Positions 39,107-46,619 of a stretch of DNA of 64,000 bases are shown in pieces. Under the pieces are notes generated by a model. The model saw only the letters and a list, made by a program, of their open reading frames with translations. It ran no database searches and was not told the DNA's origin. Made by a program: the position numbers and the translations under genes. Positions within the stretch are counted from its first letter, which is position 1. Each line of letters starts with the position of its first letter. The stretch spans positions 992,001 to 1,056,000 of the forward strand of contig NZ_JANUCA010000001.1 in NCBI RefSeq assembly GCF_024807145.1, written 5' to 3'. The stretch comes from Microbacterium sp. AK031 (lineage in GTDB: Bacteria; Actinomycetota; Actinomycetes; Actinomycetales; Microbacteriaceae).

Positions 39107-39889
39107 ATGATCGAATTGCGCACCCCTGCCGAGATCGACGAGATGAGAGCGGCCGGACGATTCGTCGCCGAGACACTGGCGACGCTGCGCGACGAGACCA
39201 AAGTCGGAACGAATCTGCTGTCGATCGATCGGCGGGCGCACGAGATGATCCGCGCGCAGGGCGCCGAATCCTGCTACATCGACTACCACCCCTCGTTCGG
39301 CGCCAGCCCGTTCGGCAAGGTCATCTGCACCTCGATCAACGACGCCGTGCTGCACGGTCTCCCCCATGACTACACGCTGCGCGATGGCGACCTGGTGACG
39401 TTGGACTTCGCGGTCTCCGTGGACGGCTGGGTCGCGGACTCCGCCGTGTCGTTCGTCGTCGGCACGCCCCGCGACGAAGACCTTCGTCTCATCGACACCA
39501 CCGAGCGAGCACTGGATGCTGCGATCGACGCCGCCACGGTCGGCAACCGCATCGGCGACATCTCCGCGGCGATCGCCGCGATCTCGCACGGCGAGGGCTA
39601 CTCCATCAACACCGACTTCGGGGGACACGGCGTCGGGCGGATCATGCACGGCGACCCGCACATCCCGAACGACGGACGCGCTGGGCGCGGCTTCCCGCTG
39701 CGCGCCGGCCTCGTCTTCGCCATCGAGCCGTGGCTGCTCGCCACCACCGACGAGCTCGTCACCGACCCGGATGGCTGGACGCTGCGCAGCGTCGACGGAT
39801 CGCGCGGAGCCCACTCCGAGCACACGATCGCGGTCACCGAGGACGGGCCGATCATCCTCACCGACCGCTCCTTCCTCGGGGTGAACTGA
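39107..39889 (+). CDS. map: Methionine aminopeptidase, type I
   Basis: A 260-residue metallopeptidase that removes the initiator methionine. All five metal ligands are visible: D100, D111, H174, E207 and E238, with H83 as the auxiliary active-site histidine. There is no SH3-binding or zinc-finger extension. GAGAGGA precedes the ATG. A nested repeat follows the stop. Confidence 0.96.
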   Translation: MIELRTPAEIDEMRAAGRFVAETLATLRDETKVGTNLLSIDRRAHEMIRAQGAESCYIDYHPSFGASPFGKVICTSINDAVLHGLPHDYTLRDGDLVTLDFAVSVDGWVADSAVSFVVGTPRDEDLRLIDTTERALDAAIDAATVGNRIGDISAAIAAISHGEGYSINTDFGGHGVGRIMHGDPHIPNDGRAGRGFPLRAGLVFAIEPWLLATTDELVTDPDGWTLRSVDGSRGAHSEHTIAVTEDGPIILTDRSFLGVN

Positions 39890-39937
39890 CCTCTCAGCCC
39901 TCGCCCCCTCCCCCCGTGCGCGAAATGGGACTCACCG

Positions 39938-39989
39938 CGTGAGACAGGATGTGCCAGGGCCTGTTTCGACCGACACGACCTGTTTCACG
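39938..39989. repeat. Nested GAAACAGG-type inverted repeat between map and the methyltransferase gene
   Basis: CGTGAGACAGG (39938-39948) can pair with CCTGTTTC at 39960-39967 or with CCTGTTTCACG at 39979-39989 (ten of eleven bases). A further GAAATGGG (39922-39929) is a degenerate arm. It occupies the gap between convergent genes, as at 9066-9130. Confidence 0.6.
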
Positions 39990-39991
39990 GG

Positions 39992-40729
39992 TCAGGACGC
40001 GGTGTACACGAAGACGTCGGTCAACATCGGGAGCTCGAACTGCGACTGACCGGCAGTCTGCGGATCAGCATCCAGAATCGCTTCCAGCTCGGCGACCATC
40101 TGCGCACGGGTCTCCTCATCGGCGACGAGGAAGCTGCTCACCGTGAGCCACCGGGCGATGTACGCGCTGCGGGCGATGTTCTCCGACCACGCGATCTCCG
40201 CGTGGTGATCGAAGGCGAATCCCGGCAGTTCTTCCGCGGCGGACTCGGTCGTCGCGTCTTCCTCCGCCACCGCGGGGTGCGCGACACGATGGCAGGCACG
40301 ATCCCATGTGCAGGTCGGGTCGGAATGATTCCAGAGCAGGCCCAGCGTGCCGCCCGGCACGAGCACGCGAGCCATCTCCGCGCACGCCGGATCCCGATCG
40401 AACCAATGGAATGCCTGCGCGACGGTGACGGCATCCAGAGTCGCGTCAGGCAATGCGATGCTCTCAGCTCCGCCGACGATGGCCTCAACGTTGGGCAGCT
40501 TCGCCCGCAATACATCGAGCATGGCGGCAGACGGCTCCACCGCCACGACGCGATCGGCCCGCTCGATCAGCAGTTCGGTGAACTTCCCCGTACCTGCCCC
40601 GAGGTCGAGAACGCTGTCGACCAGCTCCGGGATGATCTCCGCCGCAGCGGCTGCCGGGAATCCCGGCCGGTACCGGTCGTACTCCTCGCCGATGCTCTCG
40701 AACGACTTCGCCAACTGCTGCTTCTGCAC
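39992..40729 (-). CDS. SAM-dependent class I methyltransferase
   Basis: A 245-residue protein of the Methyltransf_11 type. The N-terminal SIGEEYDRYRPGFP pattern and VLDLGAGTGKFT SAM motif, then AVEPSAAMLDVL, AESIALPDATLDAVTVAQAFHWF, and VLVPGGTLGLLWN. The AQAFHWF motif is common in uncharacterised methyltransferases of this group; the substrate cannot be predicted. GTG at 40729 follows TAGCGT by six bases. Confidence 0.88.
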   Translation of the reverse strand: MQKQQLAKSFESIGEEYDRYRPGFPAAAAAEIIPELVDSVLDLGAGTGKFTELLIERADRVVAVEPSAAMLDVLRAKLPNVEAIVGGAESIALPDATLDAVTVAQAFHWFDRDPACAEMARVLVPGGTLGLLWNHSDPTCTWDRACHRVAHPAVAEEDATTESAAEELPGFAFDHHAEIAWSENIARSAYIARWLTVSSFLVADEETRAQMVAELEAILDADPQTAGQSQFELPMLTDVFVYTAS

Positions 40730-40735
40730 GCTTCG

Positions 40736-40741
40736 ACGCTA
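40736..40741 (-). promoter_or_regulatory. -10 box TAGCGT of the methyltransferase gene
   Basis: TAGCGT, then CGAAGC, then GTG at 40729: the same hexamer and spacing as at 359-364. Confidence 0.55.
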
Positions 40742-40758
40742 ACAGCACGCGCAGCGCG

Positions 40759-42357
40759 CTACGCGAGCTCGATCAGGTCCTGATACTCCTGGCTCCAGAT
40801 GTCTTCGACACCGTCGGGCAGGATCAGCACGCGCTCGGGGTTCAGGGACTGCACGGCCCCTGGATCGTGCGAGACGAGCACCACAGCGCCCTCGTAGTGC
40901 GCGAGCGCGTCGAGGATCTCCTCGCGAGACGCGGGGTCGAGGTTGTTGGTGGGCTCATCGAGCAGCAGCAGGTTCGCGGATGACACGACCAGGGTCGCCA
41001 GCGACAGTCGCGTCTTCTCTCCGCCGGAGAGGACCCCGGCCGGTTTCAGCACGTCGTCTCCGGTGAACAGGAACGAGCCGAGCACTCGGCGGGCTTCCAT
41101 CTCGGTGATGTGCGGCGCGGCCGAGACCATGTTCTGCAGTACGGATCGATCCACGTCCAGGTTCTCGTGCTCCTGCGCGTAGTAGCCGATCTTCACGCCG
41201 AAGCCCGGCTCGAGCTGTCCGGTATCGGGCTCGTCGACGCCGGCGAGCATGCGCAGCAGCGTGGTCTTGCCTGCACCGTTGAGGCCGAGCACGACGACCT
41301 TGGATCCGCGATCGATCGCGAGGTCGACGTCGGTGAAGATCTCCAGTGAACCGTACGACTTCGACAGCCCGGACGCCATCATCGGCGTCTTGCCGCACGG
41401 GGCGGGCTTGGGGAACCGCAGCTTGGCGACCCGATCCACCTCGCGCACGTCGTCCAGGCCGGCCAGCATCTTCTCGGCGCGTGCCACCATCTGATGCGCA
41501 GCGGCGGCCTTGGATGCCTTCGCACCGAAGCGTGCCGCCTGCTGCTGCAGGGTCGTCGCCTTCTTCTCGACGTTCGCGCGCTCCTTCTTGCGGCGCTCCT
41601 CATCGGCCACCCGCTGACGCAGGTAGTTCTTCCAGTTCATGTTGTAGATGTCGATGCTCTGACGATTCGCATCGAGGTAGAACACCCGGTTCACGGTCTC
41701 CCCGACGATGTCGACATCGTGGCTGATCACGATCAGCCCGCCCTTGTAGCTCTTCAGGAACTCGCGCAGCCACACGACGCTGTCGGCGTCGAGGTGGTTC
41801 GTCGGCTCGTCGAGGATCATCGTGTCGGCATCGGAGAACAGGATGCGCGCGAGTTCGATGCGGCGGCGCTGCCCACCGGACAGTGACTTCAGTGGCTGAT
41901 CGAGGATTCGGTCGGGCAGAGACAGGTTGTTGGCGATGGATGCCGCTTCCGCCTCCGCCGCGTAGCCGCCGAGTCCTTCGAACTGCTCGGTGAGGTTGCC
42001 GAAGCGACGCATCGCCTTCTCGGCGACCGCCGAGTCGGCGGATGCCATCTCCTCAGCGGCCTTGGTCATGCCCAGCTGGATCGTTCCGAGGCCTCGTGCA
42101 TCCAGGATGCGCGTGCGGGCGAGCATCTCGGGGTCGCCGGAACGGGGATCCTGAGGGAGGTAGCCCAACTCTCCGGACTTCGTCACCTTGCCGTCGGAGG
42201 GCAGCAGGTCGCCTGCGAGCACCTTCGTCAGAGTGGTCTTGCCGGCGCCGTTGCGTCCGACCAGTCCGATCTTGTCGCCGTCGGAGACGCGGAACGACAC
42301 GCCATCCATGAGGAGGCGGGCGCCAACGCGAATCTCGAGGTCGTGCACGGCAAGCAC
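40759..42357 (-). CDS. ABC-F family ATPase (ribosome-associated)
   Basis: A 532-residue protein with two ABC ATPase domains and no membrane segments. Walker A motifs are VGRNGAGKTT and LGLNGAGKTT, signatures LSGGQRRR and LSGGEKTR, Walker B regions end in EPTNHLD and EPTNNLD. A basic linker (KNYLRQRVADEERRKKERANVEKK) matches the P-site tRNA-interacting motif of the EttA/Uup group. These proteins act on the ribosome; resistance-type and housekeeping members cannot be separated here. The GTG start has no clear Shine-Dalgarno sequence; an in-frame GTG ten bases later is an alternative. Confidence 0.92.
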   Translation of the reverse strand: MLAVHDLEIRVGARLLMDGVSFRVSDGDKIGLVGRNGAGKTTLTKVLAGDLLPSDGKVTKSGELGYLPQDPRSGDPEMLARTRILDARGLGTIQLGMTKAAEEMASADSAVAEKAMRRFGNLTEQFEGLGGYAAEAEAASIANNLSLPDRILDQPLKSLSGGQRRRIELARILFSDADTMILDEPTNHLDADSVVWLREFLKSYKGGLIVISHDVDIVGETVNRVFYLDANRQSIDIYNMNWKNYLRQRVADEERRKKERANVEKKATTLQQQAARFGAKASKAAAAHQMVARAEKMLAGLDDVREVDRVAKLRFPKPAPCGKTPMMASGLSKSYGSLEIFTDVDLAIDRGSKVVVLGLNGAGKTTLLRMLAGVDEPDTGQLEPGFGVKIGYYAQEHENLDVDRSVLQNMVSAAPHITEMEARRVLGSFLFTGDDVLKPAGVLSGGEKTRLSLATLVVSSANLLLLDEPTNNLDPASREEILDALAHYEGAVVLVSHDPGAVQSLNPERVLILPDGVEDIWSQEYQDLIELA

Positions 42358-42427
42358 AGCAATGGTCCGTTTCGTCAGGGAGGGGTGGAGTGGCCAGCGA
42401 ATGGTGGAGACACCGGGCCAGCCTCTC

Positions 42428-42433
42428 AGTATA
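42428..42433 (-). promoter_or_regulatory. -10 box TATACT of the ABC-F gene
   Basis: TATACT is the closest match to consensus in the window. It would start the mRNA about 65 bases before the GTG, leaving a leader with a GGCTGGCC...GGCCA stem possibility. No matching -35 was found. Confidence 0.5.
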
Positions 42434-42537
42434 GGTCGACCTGTCTGTCAGGACGCCCACACGACCAAGTTCAAGACACCTCTGCGGTATGACGTGTTCG
42501 ATACCAGAGGGTGATGTGGGCGCGCCCTGCCGATACG

Positions 42538-42543
42538 TACGTT
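42538..42543 (+). promoter_or_regulatory. -10 box TACGTT of the DedA-kinase-regulator operon
   Basis: TACGTT, then CTACGG, then GTG at 42550. It moves the dedA start 13 codons downstream of the first in-frame ATG. Confidence 0.5.
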
Positions 42544-42549
42544 CTACGG

Positions 42550-43221
42550 GTGGACATCATCAACGACCTCATCCTCCAAGCGGCCGCCTCGCCATGGCTC
42601 TACCTCGTGATGTTCGCGACAGCGGTGATCGACGGCTTCTTCCCACCGATCCCGAGCGAGACCGTGCTCGTCGCTGCGGCCGCCGTCGCGGCATCCACCG
42701 GCGAGACGAACGTCCCGCTGCTGATCGCCGTCGCTGCCCTCGGCGCCATGATCGGCGACTACATCGCCTACGCGATCGGCCGCTCCGTCGGCACGACTCG
42801 ATTCGCGTGGATGCGCCGCCCCAAGGTGGCTGCGGTGTTCGATCGCGCCCAACGCACTCTTTCACGCAGCGGCGCGCCGCTCATCCTGGGCGCTCGGTAC
42901 ATCCCGGTCGGACGCGTCGCGCTGAACATGTCCGCCGGCGCGCTCGGTTACCCGTGGCGGCGCTTCCTGCCGCTCAGCATGCTGGGCGGTGTGACGTGGG
43001 CGGCGTACAGCGCGGGCATCGGCCTGCTCGCGGGTCATTGGCTTGAGGACCAGCCTCTGCTCAGCGCCGTGTTCGGAGTTGCGTTCGCCCTGATCCTGGG
43101 CTTCGTGATCGATCGGGTCGCAGCTGCCGTCCGCCGGCGCCGAGCCGCTGCGACCGAGGTCACCGGGGCGTCCGTCGAGAGCGAGGTGCGCGCCGGTGAG
43201 CGCGCTGGGGTGACAGGATGA
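42550..43221 (+). CDS. DedA family membrane protein
   Basis: A 223-residue DedA/VTT-domain protein with about five hydrophobic segments. FFPPIPSETVL and GARYIPVGRVALNMSAGALGYPWRRFL are the family's conserved re-entrant loops. DedA proteins include undecaprenyl-phosphate or phospholipid flippases. The GTG at 42550 is preferred to the ATG at 42511 from the -10 spacing. It overlaps the histidine kinase gene by four bases, so membrane or lipid state may be linked with that two-component system. Confidence 0.88.
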   Translation: MDIINDLILQAAASPWLYLVMFATAVIDGFFPPIPSETVLVAAAAVAASTGETNVPLLIAVAALGAMIGDYIAYAIGRSVGTTRFAWMRRPKVAAVFDRAQRTLSRSGAPLILGARYIPVGRVALNMSAGALGYPWRRFLPLSMLGGVTWAAYSAGIGLLAGHWLEDQPLLSAVFGVAFALILGFVIDRVAAAVRRRRAAATEVTGASVESEVRAGERAGVTG

Positions 43222-44522
43222 CTCCCATGAAGGCCGCCCGACTCGACAAGCGCGAGCAGAAACGCGAGAGACGCGAGCACAAGCGCGAGCAGCGCGCGCA
43301 GAAGAAGATCGCCAAGGCTGCGCGTCGCCCTGCGCTTCTCCGTGATCGTCGCGCGACCATGATCGTGATCCTGTCGGCGATCGCGCTGGTGCTCTACTCG
43401 GTCATGGTGCCCGTGCACGCCACCGTGTATGCGAGCTCCGTACCGATCATGATGATGCTCGCCGCGGTCGCGGTCACCGCTGCCCTCGTCGGCATCCGGT
43501 ATCCGAACGTGGCGATCATCATGTTCACGCTCGCCGCTGTGCTGATCCCCCTCACCATCAGCAGAGACGCTGCGTTGCACGCACCATGGCCGTGGTCGGT
43601 GCCGATGCTCATCGCCTTCGCCACCACCGTGGCGGCTCTCACCTTCCAGCACGGGTGGCGCCCCGGACTGATCATGTTCGCTTCGGGCACGGCGTCCGGA
43701 CTCGTCGCGTCGATCATGCTCCCCACCGTGCCCAGTGCGAACACGCTCATCGTCACCACGTCGGTTGTCGGCGGGATCTACCTGATCGCGGTGCTGCTGA
43801 CGGGACGCCTGCGTCTGGGCGACGAACTCACGCGCCAACGTGAGCACACCGCCGAGGAACAGGCCAGGCGCGAGCTGGTCGAGGAACGCACGCGGATCGC
43901 CCGCGAGCTGCACGACGTGGTCGCGCACAGCATGTCCGTGATCCAGGTGCAGGCCTCGACCGCCCGGTATCGGCTGCCCGATCTTCCTGCGGACGCGGCG
44001 TCGGAGTTCGATGATCTGGCCGCCACCGCACGCTCATCGCTCACCGAGATGCGTCGCCTGCTGGGCGTGCTGCGCACAGAGGATCAGTCGGCCGAGCTCG
44101 TCCCTCAACAGGGCATCGAGGACATTCCGGCCCTCGTCGACAGCATCCGGCGCGCCGGCGTCGACGTCGGACTGGAACTCGTCATCGCCGACCTGTCCGC
44201 GGCTCCGGCCGGCGTGCAGATCGCGGCATTCCGCATCGTCCAGGAAGCGCTGAGCAACGCAGTGCGACACGCGCCAGGATCGCGCATCTCGGTGAGCGTC
44301 CGCACCGATGACACAGCAGTTCGTCTTCGCGTGCACAATACGGCGGCGACCGGTGAGGTCGCTGCTTCGTCAGGTGCCGGGCAGTGCAGCGGGCACGGCC
44401 TTCGCGGCATGCGAGAACGCGTCGCGCTCGTGGACGGTACTCTTGAGGCCGGTCCGGATGCGGACACCGGCTGGACGGTCGCCGCAGCCCTTCCCTGGAT
44501 CTCGAAGCGGGAGAGCGCGTGA
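43218..44522 (+). CDS. Sensor histidine kinase (NarL-type partner, HisKA_3)
   Basis: A 434-residue membrane kinase. Five or six hydrophobic segments (about 47-196) lead to a short coiled coil and the dimerisation/phosphoacceptor helix with H232 in RIARELHDVVAHSM, then the HATPase domain (QEALSNAVRHAPG and GHGLRGMRERVALVDGTLEAGP). Its first 46 residues are extremely basic, with 21 Lys/Arg in the first 45. There is no recognisable extracellular sensor domain, so the signal is probably sensed within the membrane. Coupled to the upstream DedA gene and the downstream regulator. Confidence 0.93.
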   Translation: MTPMKAARLDKREQKRERREHKREQRAQKKIAKAARRPALLRDRRATMIVILSAIALVLYSVMVPVHATVYASSVPIMMMLAAVAVTAALVGIRYPNVAIIMFTLAAVLIPLTISRDAALHAPWPWSVPMLIAFATTVAALTFQHGWRPGLIMFASGTASGLVASIMLPTVPSANTLIVTTSVVGGIYLIAVLLTGRLRLGDELTRQREHTAEEQARRELVEERTRIARELHDVVAHSMSVIQVQASTARYRLPDLPADAASEFDDLAATARSSLTEMRRLLGVLRTEDQSAELVPQQGIEDIPALVDSIRRAGVDVGLELVIADLSAAPAGVQIAAFRIVQEALSNAVRHAPGSRISVSVRTDDTAVRLRVHNTAATGEVAASSGAGQCSGHGLRGMRERVALVDGTLEAGPDADTGWTVAAALPWISKRESA

Positions 44523-45187
44523 GCATCGAAGTCCTCATCGCCGATGATCAGGCGATGGTGCGCGCCGGCTTCGCCGCGCTCCTCGACGCCCATGACGGCA
44601 TCACGGTCACCGGACAGGCAGCAGATGGCGCAGAAGTGGTCACGCTCGCCGCGAGGCTCGATCCCGACGTCATCCTGATGGATGTGCGGATGCCCGAGCT
44701 CGACGGCATCGAGGCGACCAGGCGCATCCTCGGACCCGGGTACCCCGCTGCCAAGGTACCCCGCATCCTCATGCTCACCACCTTCGACATCGACGACTAC
44801 GTGTACGACGCTCTGCAGGCCGGCGCCAGTGGCTTTCTCCTGAAGGACGCCCTACCGGAAGAGCTCGTGCACGCCGTGCGTGTGATCGCCGCTGGCGACG
44901 CGCTGCTGTCGCCGAGCGTGACACGGCGGATGATCGCACAGTTCGCGGCGCAGAAGCCGCGCACCTCGGCATCCGGCAATCTGCTCGCAGAGCTCACCGA
45001 CCGCGAACGAGAAGTGCTCGTCCTCATCGGACAGGGCCGCTCGAACAGTGAGATCGCCGCGACCCTGTTCATCGCCGAGCAGACCGTGAAGACGCACGTC
45101 GGCAAGGTGCTCGCGAAGATCGGAGCGCGAGACCGGGTGCAAGCAGTGATCTTCGCCTACGACACCGGACTCGCCGAACCCGCCTGA
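44519..45187 (+). CDS. NarL/LuxR-family response regulator
   Basis: A 222-residue regulator. The receiver domain carries the phosphoacceptor D55 in VILMDVRMPE and the usual K near 105 (LLKDA); a LuxR-type helix-turn-helix follows (LTDREREVLVLIGQGRSNSEIAATLFIAEQTVKTHVGKVL). The GTG start overlaps the kinase stop (GTGA), so the pair is made together. The 16-base palindrome six bases past its stop is a candidate target. Confidence 0.94.
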   Translation: MSIEVLIADDQAMVRAGFAALLDAHDGITVTGQAADGAEVVTLAARLDPDVILMDVRMPELDGIEATRRILGPGYPAAKVPRILMLTTFDIDDYVYDALQAGASGFLLKDALPEELVHAVRVIAAGDALLSPSVTRRMIAQFAAQKPRTSASGNLLAELTDREREVLVLIGQGRSNSEIAATLFIAEQTVKTHVGKVLAKIGARDRVQAVIFAYDTGLAEPA

Positions 45188-45192
45188 GAACT

Positions 45193-45208
45193 CCCTACCG
45201 CGGTAGGG
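45193..45208. promoter_or_regulatory. Perfect 16-base palindrome CCCTACCGCGGTAGGG
   Basis: It begins six bases after the response-regulator stop and 20 bases before the -35 of the acyltransferase gene. GGGGTC-ACGAC-GACCCC (45206-45222) follows and overlaps it. This is a good operator candidate for the adjacent NarL-type regulator. Confidence 0.6.
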
Positions 45209-45227
45209 GTCACGACGACCCCGTGGG

Positions 45228-45256
45228 TTGATGTGGCCCCGGTCTCCGGATGAATA
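45228..45256 (+). promoter_or_regulatory. Candidate promoter of the acyltransferase gene
   Basis: TTGATG (45228-45233) and TGAATA (45251-45256) are 17 bases apart. The transcript would start just before the Shine-Dalgarno hairpin. Confidence 0.4.
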
Positions 45257-45257
45257 A

Positions 45258-45282
45258 CCTCCTCGAACGCCCACCGAGGAGG
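45258..45282 (+). promoter_or_regulatory. Hairpin masking the acyltransferase ribosome site
   Basis: CCTCCTCG (45258-45265) is perfectly complementary to CGAGGAGG (45275-45282), with a nine-base loop. GAGGAGG is the Shine-Dalgarno, five bases before the ATG at 45288. When folded, the ribosome site is closed. Confidence 0.6.
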
Positions 45283-45287
45283 ATTCC

Positions 45288-46619
45288 ATGTCCATCGCAG
45301 AACTGCGATCCAGTACCACTACCGGTACGGCGCGAGACACCGGCATCGACTTCGTGCGAGCGCTGTGCGTGCTCGGCGTCGTGGTGCTGCATTCGCTGAT
45401 GGTGGGCGTCACCGTCACTGAGGCCGGACCGCTGTTCGCGAACGCGAGCGACGGAGCCGCGTGGATAACCCCTCTGAGCTGGGTGCTGCAGGTCATGCCG
45501 CTGTTCTTCGTCATCGGCGGATTCGCGGGATACACGTCGCTCCGGCGCGCACAGCAGCGCGGCGGCACGGCGAAGGAGTTCGTCGCGGCCCGCATCCACC
45601 GGCTCGTGCTGCCGGCCGTGTTCACGATCGGCGTCGTCGGCGTCGTCCTGACCGTGCTGCTCGACAACGGCGTTCCGTCCGACCTCGTGGCGATCGCCGG
45701 GTACCGCTACGGGCAGCCACTCTGGTTCCTGGGTGTGTTCCTGCTCTGCCAGGTCCTGCTTCCGCTGTTCGCGGCCGCCCACCGTCGCGCGCCATGGATC
45801 ACGATCGCCCTGCTGATCGCCACGGCCGTGGCCGTGGACGCCGCACGGAACGCGACAGGCATCGACGGCCTCGGATTCATGAACCTCGCCTTCGTGTGGC
45901 TCGCACTGCAGCAGCTCGGCTTCTTCTTCGCCGACGGACGAATCGACTCTCTCTCCCGCCGCACGCGGATCGTGATCGGCGCCTCAGCCGTGGCGGTCCT
46001 GACGTCCACTTTCATCACGGGCGTGTACTCCCCCGACCTGATCGCGAACATCAATCCGCCCACGGCGTCGTTGCTGCTCGTGGGAGTCGCGCACACCATG
46101 CTGCTGTCGCTCATGCGTGACCGTGTGGCCAGATGGAGCAGACTCCCGCTCCCCAGCCGGTTCCTCACCTTCGTCACACCTCGGGCGATGACGATCTATC
46201 TCTGGCACATGCCGGTGCTGCTCGCCATGGCCGGGGCCTCTGCCGTGTTCGCGATGACTACGGGCATCGAGCTGCCCGAGCCCAGCAGCATCGGCTGGTG
46301 GATGACGAGGCCGCTCTGGCTCGTGACCGTCGTGGCCTTGACCGCGGGGATCGCCCTTTTGCTCGCCGGAATCGAGGCGCGACGGATTCCGACTCCGACA
46401 CGTTCTGCAGGTCGACTGTTCGCAGCGAGCGCGATCGGAACTGTCGCCATCGTCGGGCTGCTCGTCATCGGCACGACGCCGCTCACCGCCATGATCGCGG
46501 TGGTGCTGCTCACCGCCTCACTGCGACTGGCACGGCCGCGTCACGCCGACTCGGCTGCGTGGCCGAGTCGTAGTCCCGGAAGCGCAGCCACGAGCGCCAG
46601 GGCGATGCAGAAGGCGTAG
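45288..46619 (+). CDS. Membrane acyltransferase, family 3
   Basis: A 443-residue protein with about ten hydrophobic segments. The N-terminal IDFVRALCVLGVVVLHSLMV motif contains the catalytic-type histidine of acyltransferase-3 enzymes, and LWFLGVFLLCQVLLPLF is the second family motif. They transfer acyl groups to sugars or cell-envelope glycans; substrate unknown here. The C-terminal about 26 residues (RPRHADSAAWPSR onward) overlap the 3' end of the convergent MFS pseudogene, look non-natural, and suggest the native stop was lost when that gene decayed. Confidence 0.85.
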   Translation: MSIAELRSSTTTGTARDTGIDFVRALCVLGVVVLHSLMVGVTVTEAGPLFANASDGAAWITPLSWVLQVMPLFFVIGGFAGYTSLRRAQQRGGTAKEFVAARIHRLVLPAVFTIGVVGVVLTVLLDNGVPSDLVAIAGYRYGQPLWFLGVFLLCQVLLPLFAAAHRRAPWITIALLIATAVAVDAARNATGIDGLGFMNLAFVWLALQQLGFFFADGRIDSLSRRTRIVIGASAVAVLTSTFITGVYSPDLIANINPPTASLLLVGVAHTMLLSLMRDRVARWSRLPLPSRFLTFVTPRAMTIYLWHMPVLLAMAGASAVFAMTTGIELPEPSSIGWWMTRPLWLVTVVALTAGIALLLAGIEARRIPTPTRSAGRLFAASAIGTVAIVGLLVIGTTPLTAMIAVVLLTASLRLARPRHADSAAWPSRSPGSAATSARAMQKA

